Of a DNA stretch of 64,000 nucleotides, positions 6,361-16,320 are shown piece after piece (position 1 is the first letter of the stretch; each line of letters begins with the position of its first letter). The DNA is taken from the NCBI GenBank assembly GCA_027459645.1, contig DAIDHQ010000030.1:225493-289492 (forward strand), given 5' to 3'. The notes under the pieces were generated by a model. The model ran no database searches and was not told where the DNA came from. It saw only the letters and a list, made by a program, of their open reading frames with translations. Source of the DNA: Vulcanimicrobiota bacterium (GTDB lineage Bacteria > Vulcanimicrobiota > Vulcanimicrobiia > Vulcanimicrobiales > Vulcanimicrobiaceae). A program made the position numbers and the translations under genes.

Positions 6361-8409
6361 TTACCAGATCGCGCAGCGTTGCTTTGCCGGACGAACCATC
6401 GGGCTTCCGGCTTTACAGCCCCACGCTTTCGCGAATGCCGGCATGTTGGAGACGGTCGCGTTCACGCGGAACTTGTCGTAAGCGTGCACGTCGGTCTTCG
6501 CGCGTAACGCGATGGTTTGCGCGCGTTGGCTGCTGGCCCATACGTGCGCCCATCCTAGGAAGAAGCGCTGTTCGGGCGTGTAGCCGTCGATGATCTTACG
6601 CGGATGCTTCGCCTGCCAGCGTTCGAACGCCTTATAGGCGATCGTCAAGCCGCCAAGGTCCGCCGTCGCTTCACCGACGACGAGCTTGCCGTTTTCCTTC
6701 ACGCCCTTTTCGGGAGAGAGCGCGTCGTACTGGTTGATGATGCACTGTTCGCGGGCGTTGAACTTGGCTTTGTCCGACGGCGTCCACCAGTTCGCAAGGT
6801 TGCCCTTCGCATCGAACTGGCTACCTTCGTCGTCGAATCCGTGCGTCGACTCGTGTCCGATCACCGCACCGATGCCGCCGAAGTTCATCGCCATGTCGCC
6901 GGTTGCCGAGAAGAACGGCGGTTGCAGAATGCCGGCGGGGAAGACGATTTCGTTCACCGTCGGGTCGTAATAGGCGTTGACGGTCGGCGGCGTCATACCC
7001 CACAACGAGCGGTCGACGGGCTTATTGATGTGCGCGTAATCGAACTTGTTGTTGAACTGGTAGGCCGCGATCAGATTGCTCGCGTAAGCGCCGTTCGTGA
7101 CGTCGAGTCCCGCGTAGCTGCGCCACTTATCCGGATAGCCGATCTTGAGCATGAACGCGTCGAGTTTCGCCTGCGCCTTCGCCTTGGTCGCCGGCGACAT
7201 CCACGAGAGCTGGCCCATGTCGCTGCGCAGCGTCGACTTCACGTATTTCACCATTTCGAGCGCTTGCGCTTTTGCCGACGGCGGGAAGACCTTGGCGACG
7301 TAGACTTGGCCGAGCGCTTCGCCGAGGTTGCGGTCGACGGAGGCGGTACAGCGCTTCCAGCGGTCCAGCTGCTGCTTTGCGCCCGTCAGCGTTTGTCCGT
7401 AGAACGCGAAGTTCGCCTGCTCGAACGCATGGGGAAGGGCGCTGGCAAACGTATGGATCGTCTGCCATTTGAGGTAGGTCTTGATCTGCGCCGGCGTCCA
7501 CGTCGCGAGATCCGACGACAGCGCCGCAAAATACTTCGGTTGCGCGACGTTGATCGCTTCGGGCGTAATGCCCGAGTCTTTGAAGAAGGTCGCCCAGTCG
7601 AAGTTGGGCGCGAGTTTCTGGAGTCCCGCGAGGTCCATCTTGTTGTAGACCTTCTGCGGATCGCGTTCTTCGACGCGCGACATCTGGGCCTTCGCCAGCG
7701 TCGTTTCCATCGTCATGACGGTTTGCGCGTCGGCCGCCGCTTGCGCCGGCGTCTCACCCAGCAGCGCGAACATCTGCGTGACGTGCGCGACGTACCGTTG
7801 CTGCAGTTTCTTGCTGGCTGCGTCGGTCTTCAAGTAATAATCGCGATCGGGAAGTCCCAGGCCGCCTTGACCGATTTGGGTGATGCTCATCGAGCTGTTT
7901 TTAAAGTCGGCGCCGGAACCGATTCCGAAGAATGCGTTGACGTTTGCAAGCAGCAGTTGCGCGAGCGCCGGTGCGAGCGTCCGAGAACTCGCGACGCCGT
8001 CGATGGCGTTCATCAACGGTTGCAGCGGCGCGGTCCCCGCTTTGTCGATCTCGGCCGTATTCATGCACGAACCGTAGAACGATCCGATTTTCTGCTCGTT
8101 ACTGCCCGGCGCGGCGTTGGCTTTATTCGCCGCTTCGAGAATCGAGTGCAGAACGTCCTGATTGTGGTTATAGAGGATGTTGAACGAGCCCCAGGTCGAG
8201 TATTGGGGCGGAATCGGATTGTGTTTGATCCAGTTGCCGTTGGCAAACTGATAGAAATCCGTGCACGGCTTGCACGTCTTGTCCATCCAGGAAAGACCGA
8301 TGCCGGTCTTGGCGCCCATGGCCGCGCGAACGGAACCGTTGGTCGCGACGAGCGCAGCGATGGCGAGGACTGCGCACGAGCGCAGCGCAGATGAAAACGT
8401 GAATCGCAT
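6361..8409 (-). CDS. M13-family (neprilysin/PepO-like) zinc metallopeptidase, secreted
   Basis: A 682-residue protein beginning with a signal peptide (residues 1-30, ending VRA-A). The zinc motif is H519-E-S-T-H523 (GHESTHGFDDEG). The family's downstream glutamate motif appears as GEATADLGGL, and the C-terminus CAIW matches the usual C-x-x-W end of M13 enzymes. Two cysteines near the N-terminus (CKPCTDFYQFANG) are also typical. It should cleave short extracytoplasmic peptides. The ATG at 8409 is chosen because upstream in-frame codons lie inside the M48 gene and look non-coding. A CGCCCGG/CCGGGCG hairpin (8421-8436) separates it from the M48 gene, with which it is probably co-transcribed. Confidence 0.93.
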   Translation of the reverse strand: MRFTFSSALRSCAVLAIAALVATNGSVRAAMGAKTGIGLSWMDKTCKPCTDFYQFANGNWIKHNPIPPQYSTWGSFNILYNHNQDVLHSILEAANKANAAPGSNEQKIGSFYGSCMNTAEIDKAGTAPLQPLMNAIDGVASSRTLAPALAQLLLANVNAFFGIGSGADFKNSSMSITQIGQGGLGLPDRDYYLKTDAASKKLQQRYVAHVTQMFALLGETPAQAAADAQTVMTMETTLAKAQMSRVEERDPQKVYNKMDLAGLQKLAPNFDWATFFKDSGITPEAINVAQPKYFAALSSDLATWTPAQIKTYLKWQTIHTFASALPHAFEQANFAFYGQTLTGAKQQLDRWKRCTASVDRNLGEALGQVYVAKVFPPSAKAQALEMVKYVKSTLRSDMGQLSWMSPATKAKAQAKLDAFMLKIGYPDKWRSYAGLDVTNGAYASNLIAAYQFNNKFDYAHINKPVDRSLWGMTPPTVNAYYDPTVNEIVFPAGILQPPFFSATGDMAMNFGGIGAVIGHESTHGFDDEGSQFDAKGNLANWWTPSDKAKFNAREQCIINQYDALSPEKGVKENGKLVVGEATADLGGLTIAYKAFERWQAKHPRKIIDGYTPEQRFFLGWAHVWASSQRAQTIALRAKTDVHAYDKFRVNATVSNMPAFAKAWGCKAGSPMVRPAKQRCAIW

Positions 8410-8450
8410 CAGGGGTAGTACGCCCGGTGCCGGGCGCCTCCCCCTGCGCG

Positions 8451-9221
8451 TTATCGAAGCGGCGTTCCCGACGACGGGTTCGGATTGAAGCGGCCGAAGG
8501 TCGACGGATCGGCGCGGAATTCGTTTTCGAGATCGGTGATGCGGTGGTTGTCGTCGGGATGGTCTGAGAGCATCTCCATCGGCGGGGCCGGTTGCCCCTG
8601 GAAGCGCTTGAAGAGCCAGACCATGCCCCACGGATTCTCACCCGCTTGGGCGCAGATGTAGGCGCCCGTGTGATCGGCCGCGCTTTCGACCGGGCGCGAG
8701 AAGCTCAGGCTCTCGAGTTGTGCGCCCGTTCCCAGGACGAATTGTCCGAGCCGGCTGTTGCCGACGAGTAGGCTCGCCAAGCCCGCAAGAAGCGAGAGAT
8801 TCTGGTTCTTGCGCGCGAGATTATACACGTCGTGATGGATATCGTGCGAGACCTCGTGGCAGAGCACGCCGGCGAGTTCCTGCTGGTTTTGCGCGAAGGT
8901 CATCATCGCGGTCGTGACATAGACGTGACCGCCCGGAACGCTAAACGCATTGGGCGATTTGTCCCGAACCAAATAAAACTGGAAGGGCATGAAGTACTGC
9001 TTGTCCGCCACGCCGGCGATCCGATGCGCGATCGGATCCAAGATGCGGTAGCGCGGGTCGGACTGCGGAACGATCTTCCCCGCGCTGCTGAGTTTCTGCC
9101 ATTCTTGCTGGCCGACTTGCAGTTCCCACTGCTGCTCCTGGGTGTATGCATAAGCGGGCAGCGCCGCCGCAACAACGAGAGCGGCGAGAACGGCGGAGGT
9201 CAATCGGGCAAGCGTTCGCAT
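8451..9221 (-). CDS. M48-family zinc metallopeptidase, exported
   Basis: A 256-residue protein. It has a signal peptide ending at LPAYA (about residue 25), the catalytic H122-E123-V-S-H126, and the third ligand in E179-S-A-A-D183. It resembles BepA/LoiP-like periplasmic M48 proteases involved in envelope quality control, without the TPR domain of BepA. The ATG at 9221 is preferred over an in-frame start at 9293 because it puts the signal peptide at the N-terminus. It lies 41 bases upstream of the M13 peptidase, and the two probably form an envelope proteolysis unit (inference). Confidence 0.9.
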   Translation of the reverse strand: MRTLARLTSAVLAALVVAAALPAYAYTQEQQWELQVGQQEWQKLSSAGKIVPQSDPRYRILDPIAHRIAGVADKQYFMPFQFYLVRDKSPNAFSVPGGHVYVTTAMMTFAQNQQELAGVLCHEVSHDIHHDVYNLARKNQNLSLLAGLASLLVGNSRLGQFVLGTGAQLESLSFSRPVESAADHTGAYICAQAGENPWGMVWLFKRFQGQPAPPMEMLSDHPDDNHRITDLENEFRADPSTFGRFNPNPSSGTPLR

Positions 9222-9306
9222 TAATCGTGTTATTCCCACATTGGTAACAACGACTCCGGCACCCGCAAGAGTTGCCCGGTAGCCCGCGCTCACCGTTTAT
9301 TAACGA

Positions 9307-9332
9307 AAAGGGCCGCCTTGCGGCGGCCCTTT
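9307..9332 (-). terminator. Rho-independent terminator of hppA
   Basis: AAAGGGCCGCC and GGCGGCCCTTT form an 11-bp perfect stem with a 4-base loop. On the minus strand the run TTTTCGTT follows. It lies 22 bases after the hppA stop and could work in both directions. Confidence 0.85.
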
Positions 9333-9353
9333 GGTCTCTCTAGATCGCTGCTG

Positions 9354-11453
9354 CTAGTGGACGAGGAATGCCACGAGGAGCAACGCGACGATGTTGAGGA
9401 CCTTGATCATGGGGTTGATCGCCGGTCCCGCGGTGTCTTTGTACGGATCGCCGACCGTGTCGCCGGTGACGGCGGCTTGGTGAGCGATCGAACCTTTACC
9501 GCCGAACTGGCCGTCTTCGATGTACTTCTTCGCGTTGTCCCACGCGCCGCCGCCCGTCGTCATCGAGATCGCGAGGAACAGCCCCGTGACGATCGATCCG
9601 ACGAGGATGCCACCCATGATCTGCGCGCCCGTATTTCCGGGGAGCACGTTGAAGTAGCTCAGGAGCACGACAATGACGGGAACGCCGACCGGGATGAGCG
9701 CGGGAACGATCATCTCTTTGAGCGCCGCCGTCGTTACGATGCCTACGGTCGTACCGTAATCGGGCCTTGCCGTGCCTTCCATGATGCCGGGAATCTCGCG
9801 GAACTGACGGCGCACCTCTTCTACGACCGCACCGCCGGCGCGGCCGACGGCCTGCATCGAAAGCGACGCAAAGAGATACGGCAGCAAACCGCCGATGAAC
9901 AATCCGCACAGCACGTACGGATCGCCGATCGCAAAGGATACCGGGTTCGTCGCGCAAGCGGCGCCCGATGCTTTGCAATGATTCGTTAGCTCTTGCAGAA
10001 AGGATGCGAAGAGCACGACCGCTGCGAGCGCTGCCGAACCGATCGCGTAGCCTTTGGTAACGGCCTTGGTCGTGTTGCCGACGGCGTCGAGCGGATCGGT
10101 GACGTTGCGAACGTCTTCGGGCATCTCGGCCATTTCCGCGATGCCGCCAGCATTGTCGGTGATCGGTCCGAAGGAGTCGATCGCGACGACGATACCGGCG
10201 AGCGAGAGCATCGCCATGACGGCGATACCAACGCCGTACACGCCGGCGAGTCCGTAGCTGACGAGAATGCCGATGACGATGACGATCGCGGGAAGCGCGG
10301 TGCCTTGCATCGAGACGGCAAGCCCCGCGATAATATTCGTCGCGTGACCGGTAACGGACGCTTTCGCGATGCTGCGCACCGGCCCGAATTGCGTGCCGGT
10401 GTAGTACTCGGTAATGACGGTGATCAAGCCGGTGATTACGACGCCCACCAGCGCGCAGAAGAATATCGACGTTGCGCTCACGTCGGTCGAAGCGCCGAAC
10501 ACGTTCTGCGCGGCAAACCAGAAGCCGACCAGCGCGAGAACCGAGGCAACGATCATGCCGTTGTAGAGCGATCCCATGATGCGCGTCTTCGAGACTTTGC
10601 CGAGTCCGACGATCCACGATCCGATGATCGACGCGACGATCGAGAGTGCGCCGAGGATTAGCGGGAACGTCGTTGCTCCGGGAACCTTGTCGCCGAAGAT
10701 CAAGTTGCCCAGCAACATTGCGGCAACCGTCGTGACGCAATAGGTCTCGAAGAGATCGGCCGCCATACCGGCGCAGTCTCCGACGTTGTCGCCCACGTTG
10801 TCAGCGATGACCGCCGGATTGCGCGGATCGTCTTCGGGGATGCCGGCCTCCACTTTGCCGACGAGATCCGCACCGACGTCTGCAGCCTTCGTATAAATGC
10901 CGCCGCCCAGGCGCGCGAAGACCGAGATCAGCGAGCAGCCGAATGCGAGGCCGACCATGGCGCCGAGCGATTTGCCTGCGTCGCCGCCGTTGACGCCGAG
11001 CAGGATCCAATAGTATCCCGACACCGCCACGAGGCCCAGGCCGACGACCAGCATGCCGGTCACCGTGCCGCCGCGGAAGGCTACGTTGAGCGCCGGACCC
11101 AAGCCGCCGCGGGCCGCTTCGGCCGTCCGAACGTTCGCGCGCACCGAGACGATCATGCCGAGAAAGCCGGCGGCGCCCGAGAGTATCGCGCCGATGAGGA
11201 AGCCTACCGCGGCCTCCCAGGCCAGCGCTTTGTCAAAATAGATGAGGATGGCGAGAATGACTGCGACGATCGCGATCGTCGTATATTGGCGTTGCAGAAA
11301 GGCCATCGCGCCTTCCTGAATGGCTGCGGCGATCGTTTTCATGCGCTCGTTGCCGTCCGGCTGCCGGATCACCCAAAAGGTGAGGATGAAGCCATAGACC
11401 ACGGCGAGCAAGCCACCGATCAAGCCGGCCCAAATTGCGGGTTGTGCCGTCAC
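9354..11453 (-). CDS. hppA: Membrane H+-translocating pyrophosphatase, K+-independent type
   Basis: A 699-residue protein with about 16 membrane segments. It couples PPi hydrolysis to ion pumping. The catalytic regions [20 protein letters not shown] (192-211) and [19 protein letters not shown] (218-236) are intact, as is [18 protein letters not shown] near the C-terminus. At the known specificity site the sequence is [10 protein letters not shown] (459-468), with Lys463 and Thr466. K+-dependent enzymes have Ala at both places, so this should be a K+-independent H+ pump. The start is GTG, with AAGGA about 12 bases upstream. A soluble pyrophosphatase gene lies just upstream. Confidence 0.97.
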   Translation of the reverse strand: MTAQPAIWAGLIGGLLAVVYGFILTFWVIRQPDGNERMKTIAAAIQEGAMAFLQRQYTTIAIVAVILAILIYFDKALAWEAAVGFLIGAILSGAAGFLGMIVSVRANVRTAEAARGGLGPALNVAFRGGTVTGMLVVGLGLVAVSGYYWILLGVNGGDAGKSLGAMVGLAFGCSLISVFARLGGGIYTKAADVGADLVGKVEAGIPEDDPRNPAVIADNVGDNVGDCAGMAADLFETYCVTTVAAMLLGNLIFGDKVPGATTFPLILGALSIVASIIGSWIVGLGKVSKTRIMGSLYNGMIVASVLALVGFWFAAQNVFGASTDVSATSIFFCALVGVVITGLITVITEYYTGTQFGPVRSIAKASVTGHATNIIAGLAVSMQGTALPAIVIVIGILVSYGLAGVYGVGIAVMAMLSLAGIVVAIDSFGPITDNAGGIAEMAEMPEDVRNVTDPLDAVGNTTKAVTKGYAIGSAALAAVVLFASFLQELTNHCKASGAACATNPVSFAIGDPYVLCGLFIGGLLPYLFASLSMQAVGRAGGAVVEEVRRQFREIPGIMEGTARPDYGTTVGIVTTAALKEMIVPALIPVGVPVIVVLLSYFNVLPGNTGAQIMGGILVGSIVTGLFLAISMTTGGGAWDNAKKYIEDGQFGGKGSIAHQAAVTGDTVGDPYKDTAGPAINPMIKVLNIVALLLVAFLVH

Positions 11454-11538
11454 GTGTTTAGGTCCTTAACGAGAGGAGATGCAGCAATACGGCGCCCATC
11501 CAGGGGGCGCCACTGACCCGTCCGGTTCCCCCGGCTTC

Positions 11539-12081
11539 TTAGGTATCCTGCTGTTTGAAGCGCTCGTAGGCTTCCGAGATAATGCGACGGGCGTACGCAC
11601 CGTCACGCCAGGCGCCGACGGCGGTCTTCTTGCCTTCGAGGGCCTTGTAGGTCTCGAAGAAATGCGAGATCTTGCGCAGCAAGTGCGGGAAGATCTGCGA
11701 GTAGTTGTAGATCTCTTCGAAGGCCGGCTCACCGACGGGAACCGCCAGGATCTTGTCGTCTTCCTTGCCGCCGTCGGTCATCTCGAGCAGCCCGATGGGA
11801 CGCGCCGAGACCAGGCATCCGGGGAACGTCGGTTCGATGACCAGGACCAGCACGTCGAGCGGGTCGCCGTCGAGCGCGAGCGTCTGCGGGGCAAAGCCGT
11901 AGTCGCCGGGGTAGTGGATGGCGGAATGCAGCGCCCGGTCCAGCCGGAAGATGTCCAGCGTCTTGTCGTACTCGTACTTGTTGCGCGACTTCTCCGGAAT
12001 CTCGACGATGACGTTGATCTCATCGGGATGATTGTCGCCAAGCGGCAAATTGAGATAGTTGCGCGAGCCGGGTTCGGACAT
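11539..12081 (-). CDS. ppa: Soluble inorganic pyrophosphatase, family I
   Basis: A 180-residue protein that hydrolyses PPi to phosphate in the cytoplasm. The metal-binding signature D71-G-D73-P-L-D76-V is present, as are EIPEKSRNKYEYDK (28-41) and HYPGDYGF, all typical of family I. The ATG at 12081 is chosen because the reading frame continues upstream only through the divergent flavoprotein gene. It is divergent from the gene at 12137 with 55 bases between starts. With hppA it gives the cell both a dissipating and an energy-conserving route for PPi. Confidence 0.96.
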   Translation of the reverse strand: MSEPGSRNYLNLPLGDNHPDEINVIVEIPEKSRNKYEYDKTLDIFRLDRALHSAIHYPGDYGFAPQTLALDGDPLDVLVLVIEPTFPGCLVSARPIGLLEMTDGGKEDDKILAVPVGEPAFEEIYNYSQIFPHLLRKISHFFETYKALEGKKTAVGAWRDGAYARRIISEAYERFKQQDT

Positions 12082-12136
12082 GGTCAGACAAGCGTACCAC
12101 AGGCCCGCTGCCGGAAATGTTGTAAAGGTGGAGGCG

Positions 12137-13342
12137 ATGGAAGAGGTCGACGTTTTGATCGTCGGGGCCGGACCGGCGGGTACCACCGCGGCGCGCGAGC
12201 TCGCTCGCGCGGGCATTGCGGCGGTGGTGCTGGAGAAGGACGCCGTGGTCGGCGAAAAACGCGTCTGCGCGGCTGGATTGCGGCCCGGCTTTTGCGAGAC
12301 GTTCGACCTTCCGCGCAGCGTCGTCCATTGCGATACGCCGCGGCTCGCGCTTTTCGATGAAGACGCGCGCGAATACGAAGTGATTTTTGGTCCCGGCCAC
12401 ACGAGTACGCGAGAGCAGCTCGACGGCACGATGGCGCGTCTTGCGAGCGACGAAGGGGCGGAGATTCGCACCCGGTCGCTTCTGCGTTCGTTTCAGTCCG
12501 ACGGCAACGCCACGATCGTAGAATACGCCGACACGCGCGTGGGCGAACGGCGTCGCATTCGCGCCCGTTCGCTCTTTCTCGCGCAAGGCGCGACCGCGCG
12601 TTTCGACGCGCTCGATCCTGCGCGGCGTTTCGACGATCGGCGGTGGAACGACGGATTGATGACGACCTTGCAGTACCGCGTGTATCTCGATCGTCCCGCC
12701 GACCCGGTCGCATACCGCACGCTCGAACTTCACTATTACCGCGCGCCGGACGGACGGCAGATCGTCGCGTGGATGTTTCCCAAGCGCGATCATCTTGCGA
12801 TCGGCCTCGGACTGACCGGCAAGCTCGGCGGCTCGGCGCTTCGCGAGGAACTCGATCGCTTCACCGAACGCGTCGGCAGTCGTCTGTATCCGGCCGCGAA
12901 GACGCTGCGTGTAAAGGAAGAAGGGCATCTGCTCTACGGCGGATGGCCGCGTCAACCCGTTGCCGAGGGAAGCGCGATGGTGGGCGGGACAGCAGCCGGT
13001 CTCGTGGACGCGACCAACGGCGAAGGCATCTACGAAGCGGCGATGAGCGGACGAATCGCCGCCGAAACGATCCAAGCGTCGCGCAACGACCGTACGCGCG
13101 CCGCGCAGATGTACGCATCGCGGCTCAACGCGCGTTTCAAGCGCCGTCTGGAGCATCGGGTGAAGCTGATGCGCTTCCTCGAAGCGCGCCCGGCGCGATA
13201 CGGCATGCTCTTCGAACAATTGGCGTCCAGCCGGCGGTTCTCGGACGCGCTCTATCGAGAGCAGCACGAGCGAACGGCGTTCGACCGGGTCCTCCTCTAC
13301 GCGCACGCTTTACGCTTCGGGGTGAGGGCTTCGTTCGTCTAG
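12137..13342 (+). CDS. Geranylgeranyl-reductase-family FAD oxidoreductase
   Basis: A 401-residue flavoprotein. The Rossmann motif VGAGPAG is at 9-15, with LEKD at the end of the second strand. Other family features are EKRVCAAGLRPG at about 45-56 and the FAD-binding stretch MVGGTAAGLVDATNGEGIYEA, all as in GGR/ChlP-BchP proteins that saturate isoprenoid chains. The substrate could be menaquinone side chains, polyprenyl lipids or a chlorophyll tail, and cannot be decided here. ATG 12137 is preferred because AAAGGTGGAGG precedes it. An upstream in-frame ATG at 12059 would overlap ppa. cheR begins 21 bases after its stop. Confidence 0.85.
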   Translation: MEEVDVLIVGAGPAGTTAARELARAGIAAVVLEKDAVVGEKRVCAAGLRPGFCETFDLPRSVVHCDTPRLALFDEDAREYEVIFGPGHTSTREQLDGTMARLASDEGAEIRTRSLLRSFQSDGNATIVEYADTRVGERRRIRARSLFLAQGATARFDALDPARRFDDRRWNDGLMTTLQYRVYLDRPADPVAYRTLELHYYRAPDGRQIVAWMFPKRDHLAIGLGLTGKLGGSALREELDRFTERVGSRLYPAAKTLRVKEEGHLLYGGWPRQPVAEGSAMVGGTAAGLVDATNGEGIYEAAMSGRIAAETIQASRNDRTRAAQMYASRLNARFKRRLEHRVKLMRFLEARPARYGMLFEQLASSRRFSDALYREQHERTAFDRVLLYAHALRFGVRASFV

Positions 13343-13363
13343 GCGGCGAAGCGTCGCCAAGGC

Positions 13364-14185
13364 GTGTCGACGATCGTTATTTCGGAGGCCGAGTTCCAAT
13401 CGCTTCGCGATATCATTCGCGAGCGTTTTGGCATTTTCTACGACGATACGAAACAGTTCTTGCTGCAGAGCCGTCTTCAGACGCGACTGCTGAAGGTGCG
13501 CGCGCAAGACTTCGGCGCGTACTACCGTTACCTGATCTCTTCGCCGGATCGTGAGACGGAATGGGCCGAGCTCGCGTCGGTCCTTTCGAACAACGAGACG
13601 TATTTTTTCCGCGAGCGGGCTCAGTTGGAAGTACTGGCGACCGAAGTTCTCGACGGGGCGCTCAAGAGCGGCGGCAAGTTGCGGGTCTGGTCGTCGGCCA
13701 GCTCCACGGGCGAAGAGCCGTACACCATCGCGATGATGCTGATGGAAACGCATCGCATCTCCCCCGCGTCGATCACCCTTCACGCAACGGATCTGTCGCC
13801 GCGGGCGCTGGAGAAGGCCACGACCGGCTTCTATCGCGAGTTGTCGTTCCGCGCGACGCCGCCGGAAATGGTCCAAAAGTACTTCCGCCCGTTCCAAGGT
13901 GGTTTCTTCATCAGCGACGACATTAAAAAGATGGTCGAGTTCTCGCGCCTGAACCTGCTGGATGCAAAAGCGGTGGCCGCAATGGGGCAACACGATGCGA
14001 TTTTTTGCCGCAACGTGCTGATCTATTTCGACAAGCCGACGCAGAAGCGCGTGGTGGAGGCCTTTGCGGCGGCGCTGCGCCCCGGAGGATATCTGTTCTT
14101 GGGGCATGCGGAGTCCATCATGCGGTTGACGGATCTCTACGAACCTCTCGTTACACCCAAAGCGATCTACTACAAGCGGAAGTAA
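13364..14185 (+). CDS. cheR: Chemotaxis protein methyltransferase CheR
   Basis: A 273-residue protein that methylates glutamates of chemoreceptors with S-adenosylmethionine. Visible features are the N-terminal helical domain, NNETYFFRE (about 75-83), the SAM-binding ASSTGEEPYTIAM, and FCRNVLIYFD in the second half of the methyltransferase fold. The GTG start has AAGG 5 bases before it. cheB follows after 27 bases. Neither the receptors nor CheD are in the window, and CheA/CheW/CheY/CheC lie 40 kb away. Confidence 0.96.
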   Translation: MSTIVISEAEFQSLRDIIRERFGIFYDDTKQFLLQSRLQTRLLKVRAQDFGAYYRYLISSPDRETEWAELASVLSNNETYFFRERAQLEVLATEVLDGALKSGGKLRVWSSASSTGEEPYTIAMMLMETHRISPASITLHATDLSPRALEKATTGFYRELSFRATPPEMVQKYFRPFQGGFFISDDIKKMVEFSRLNLLDAKAVAAMGQHDAIFCRNVLIYFDKPTQKRVVEAFAAALRPGGYLFLGHAESIMRLTDLYEPLVTPKAIYYKRK

Positions 14186-14212
14186 AGACCGCATTTTCAG
14201 GATGATAACGGC

Positions 14213-15295
14213 ATGATCAACGTACTGGTAACCGACGATTCGGCGTTCATGCGGCGCGCGATCACGATGATGATCGACAAGGAAGCCGACATGAAAGTCG
14301 TCGCGACCGCACGCAGCGGTGAAGAAGCGATCACGAAAGCGCTGCAGATCAATCCCGACGTGATTACCATGGACGTCGAGATGCCCGGAATGGGCGGACT
14401 CGAAGCGGTGCGGCAGATCGTCGCGGATCACAGGATTCCGATCATCATGTGCAGTTCGCTCACGCGCGAAGGCGCCGAGACCACGTTCCGCGCGCTCGAG
14501 TTGGGCGCCGTCGACTTTATTCCGAAACCCGATGCCGCCTACGTCAACATTCAAGACGTCGCGCGCGATTTGGTCGCGAAGATTCGCGCCGTGTCGCGGC
14601 GCGGCGCGCAACCGGCGCAGCCGATCGTTCATGCGCCGCACCCGGCGGCCGAGCCCGAACGAATCGTCGTCTCCCCGCCGCTGCGTCCCGCCGTTCGCCG
14701 GCCCTCGACCTCTCAATACGAATGCATTGCGATCGGAACGTCGACGGGCGGTCCCGTCGCGCTCTCGCACGTCGTGCCGTTGCTGCCGGCCGATTTCCCG
14801 CTGCCCGTCTTGATCGTGCAGCACATGCCGATGGGCTTTACTCGTCCCTTGGCCGACAGGCTCAACGCACAGAGCAAGATCACGGTGCACGAAGCGGCCA
14901 ACGGCATGATTCTGGAACCGGGCGCGGCGCTCGTCGTCCCGTCGGGCAAGCAGCTGGTGCTGCGTCGCAGCGGCATCGAGACGGCCGTCGGTCTGACCGA
15001 TGACGACGGCAGCTCGCTGCACGTACCGAGCGTCGATGCGATGATGGAGCAAGTCGGTGAAGCGTACCGTCGCGCGGCAATCGGCGTCATTCTCACGGGA
15101 ATGGGCCAAGATGGGGTAAAGGGTTTACGTAAGCTTAAGGAACTCGGCGGTTACGTTATTGGGCAGAATGAGGCAACGTGCGTGGTGTACGGTATGCCGC
15201 GCGCAGCACAAAAAGAAGGGCTCGTCGACCGCGAGATCCCGCTCGACGATATCGCCGGTACGTTGTGCGAGATGTCCGGTGTGGCGAAGTCTTAA
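14213..15295 (+). CDS. cheB: Chemotaxis response regulator protein-glutamate methylesterase CheB
   Basis: A 360-residue, two-domain protein. The receiver domain (1-125) has D8, D9, phospho-acceptor D54 (TMDVEMPG) and K105. A proline/arginine-rich linker follows (about 130-167), then the esterase with S177 (GTSTGG), H204 (QHMP) and D300 (GMGQDG). It demethylates and deamidates receptors when phosphorylated by CheA. It pairs with cheR, and fliA follows after 98 bases with its own promoter. Confidence 0.97.
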   Translation: MINVLVTDDSAFMRRAITMMIDKEADMKVVATARSGEEAITKALQINPDVITMDVEMPGMGGLEAVRQIVADHRIPIIMCSSLTREGAETTFRALELGAVDFIPKPDAAYVNIQDVARDLVAKIRAVSRRGAQPAQPIVHAPHPAAEPERIVVSPPLRPAVRRPSTSQYECIAIGTSTGGPVALSHVVPLLPADFPLPVLIVQHMPMGFTRPLADRLNAQSKITVHEAANGMILEPGAALVVPSGKQLVLRRSGIETAVGLTDDDGSSLHVPSVDAMMEQVGEAYRRAAIGVILTGMGQDGVKGLRKLKELGGYVIGQNEATCVVYGMPRAAQKEGLVDREIPLDDIAGTLCEMSGVAKS

Positions 15296-15316
15296 CGCGC
15301 GACGGGCGCACGAATC

Positions 15317-15346
15317 TTGGCCTGCAGTAGGAGCCTGCTTTAGAAT
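15317..15346 (+). promoter_or_regulatory. Sigma-70 promoter of fliA
   Basis: TTGGCC (15317-15322), an 18-base spacer and TAGAAT (15341-15346; five of six consensus bases) place the start near 15353. The 40-base leader contains a GACGCGC/GCGCGTC hairpin (15363-15381). Confidence 0.6.
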
Positions 15347-15393
15347 TGTGAATAGGGGCAGAGACGCGCACGGCGCGCGTCGTTCGGGGTTGC

Positions 15394-16320
15394 ATGAAGC
15401 TGGGCCGTAGTCAACGTAGCTACGTCATCGGCGGCGTCGAACTCTCACGAGAAGAGATCGTTCACAAGTACTTACACCTGGTGAAGTATGTGGCTGGTCG
15501 AATCTCGGTCAACCTCCCGCCGAACGTCGAGATCAACGATCTCATTAACGACGGGATTTTGGGTTTGATCGACGCCATCGAAAAATACGACGACGCGCGT
15601 GGCGTGAAGTTCGAGACCTACGCAATCACCCGCATCAACGGGGCGATCTTGGATGCCCTGCGCTCGCTCGACTGGGTTCCCCGCGCCGTACGCCAGCGCG
15701 CGCGAGAGCTCGAGCGCACGTATCAAGAACTCGAAATCGAGCTCGGCCGCGCCCCCAAAGAAGACGAAGTCGCCAAGCGGCTCGGGCTCTCGATCAAAGA
15801 ACTCGATCAGTTGGTTCAACGCGTGCGCGGTACGGCCGTGCTTTCGCTCGAAGAGTTTCTCCCCAACGAAAAGGGCTACGAGATTCCGCTCGTCGATACG
15901 CTGCGCGACGACGAGAACGACGTCATGAGCGAGGTCGAAGCGCGCGAGGTTCGTTCGGAACTCGTCGAAGCGGTCGAAAGCCTTCCGCCGCAAGAGCGTA
16001 CCGTCATCAAGCTCTATTATTTCGACGGGCAGACGCTCAAAGAGATCAAGGGCGCCTTGGGCGTTTCCGAATCGCGCGTGTCGCAGATCCACGCGCAAGC
16101 CGTGATCCATCTGCGCCAGCGCCTGCGCGAGCTTCGCAACGATCTGGGGTATCGGGAAGACGACCCCAACATCAAGCAAAAGTATCTCAGGAAGCCTCAG
16201 CCCGGGGCCGATATTAAAGTAGAACGAACGTTGCGCGGGGAAGTAACTGGCCATGGCGATACGTCCCGTGGATCTGCAACTCGCCTACCTGGCCGCACCG
16301 CAGAACGCGGCCCAGGTTAA
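15394..16320 (+). CDS. fliA: RNA polymerase sigma factor FliA/WhiG type (sigma-28)
   Basis: A 308-residue protein. Region 2 (about 20-90) contains NDLINDGILGLIDAIEKYD and KFETYAITRINGAILDALRS. Region 3 follows, and region 4 is at about 190-245 (LPPQERTVIKLYYF, then LKEIKGALGVSESRVSQIH). It directs transcription of flagellar and chemotaxis genes. Boxes fitting its consensus occur upstream of fliF and cheY in this window. After region 4 there is an unusual tail of about 50 residues ending in the 107-residue gene, with a 68-base overlap. The anti-sigma factor FlgM is not seen. Confidence 0.93.
   Translation: MKLGRSQRSYVIGGVELSREEIVHKYLHLVKYVAGRISVNLPPNVEINDLINDGILGLIDAIEKYDDARGVKFETYAITRINGAILDALRSLDWVPRAVRQRARELERTYQELEIELGRAPKEDEVAKRLGLSIKELDQLVQRVRGTAVLSLEEFLPNEKGYEIPLVDTLRDDENDVMSEVEAREVRSELVEAVESLPPQERTVIKLYYFDGQTLKEIKGALGVSESRVSQIHAQAVIHLRQRLRELRNDLGYREDDPNIKQKYLRKPQPGADIKVERTLRGEVTGHGDTSRGSATRLPGRTAERGPG

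Noticed and set aside
6604..8394. 596-residue plus-strand frame
   Set aside because: Antisense to the M13 peptidase, which has intact catalytic and signal features.
8421..8436. Terminator between the M48 and M13 genes
   Set aside because: The CGCCCGG/CCGGGCG hairpin has a 2-base loop and no T tract on either strand, so it is at most an intercistronic hairpin.
8410..8631. N-terminal extension of the M13 peptidase
   Set aside because: It overlaps the M48 gene in another frame and would bury the signal peptide.
12082..12471. N-terminal extension of ppa
   Set aside because: It runs through the coding region of the divergent flavoprotein; the family start is at 12081.
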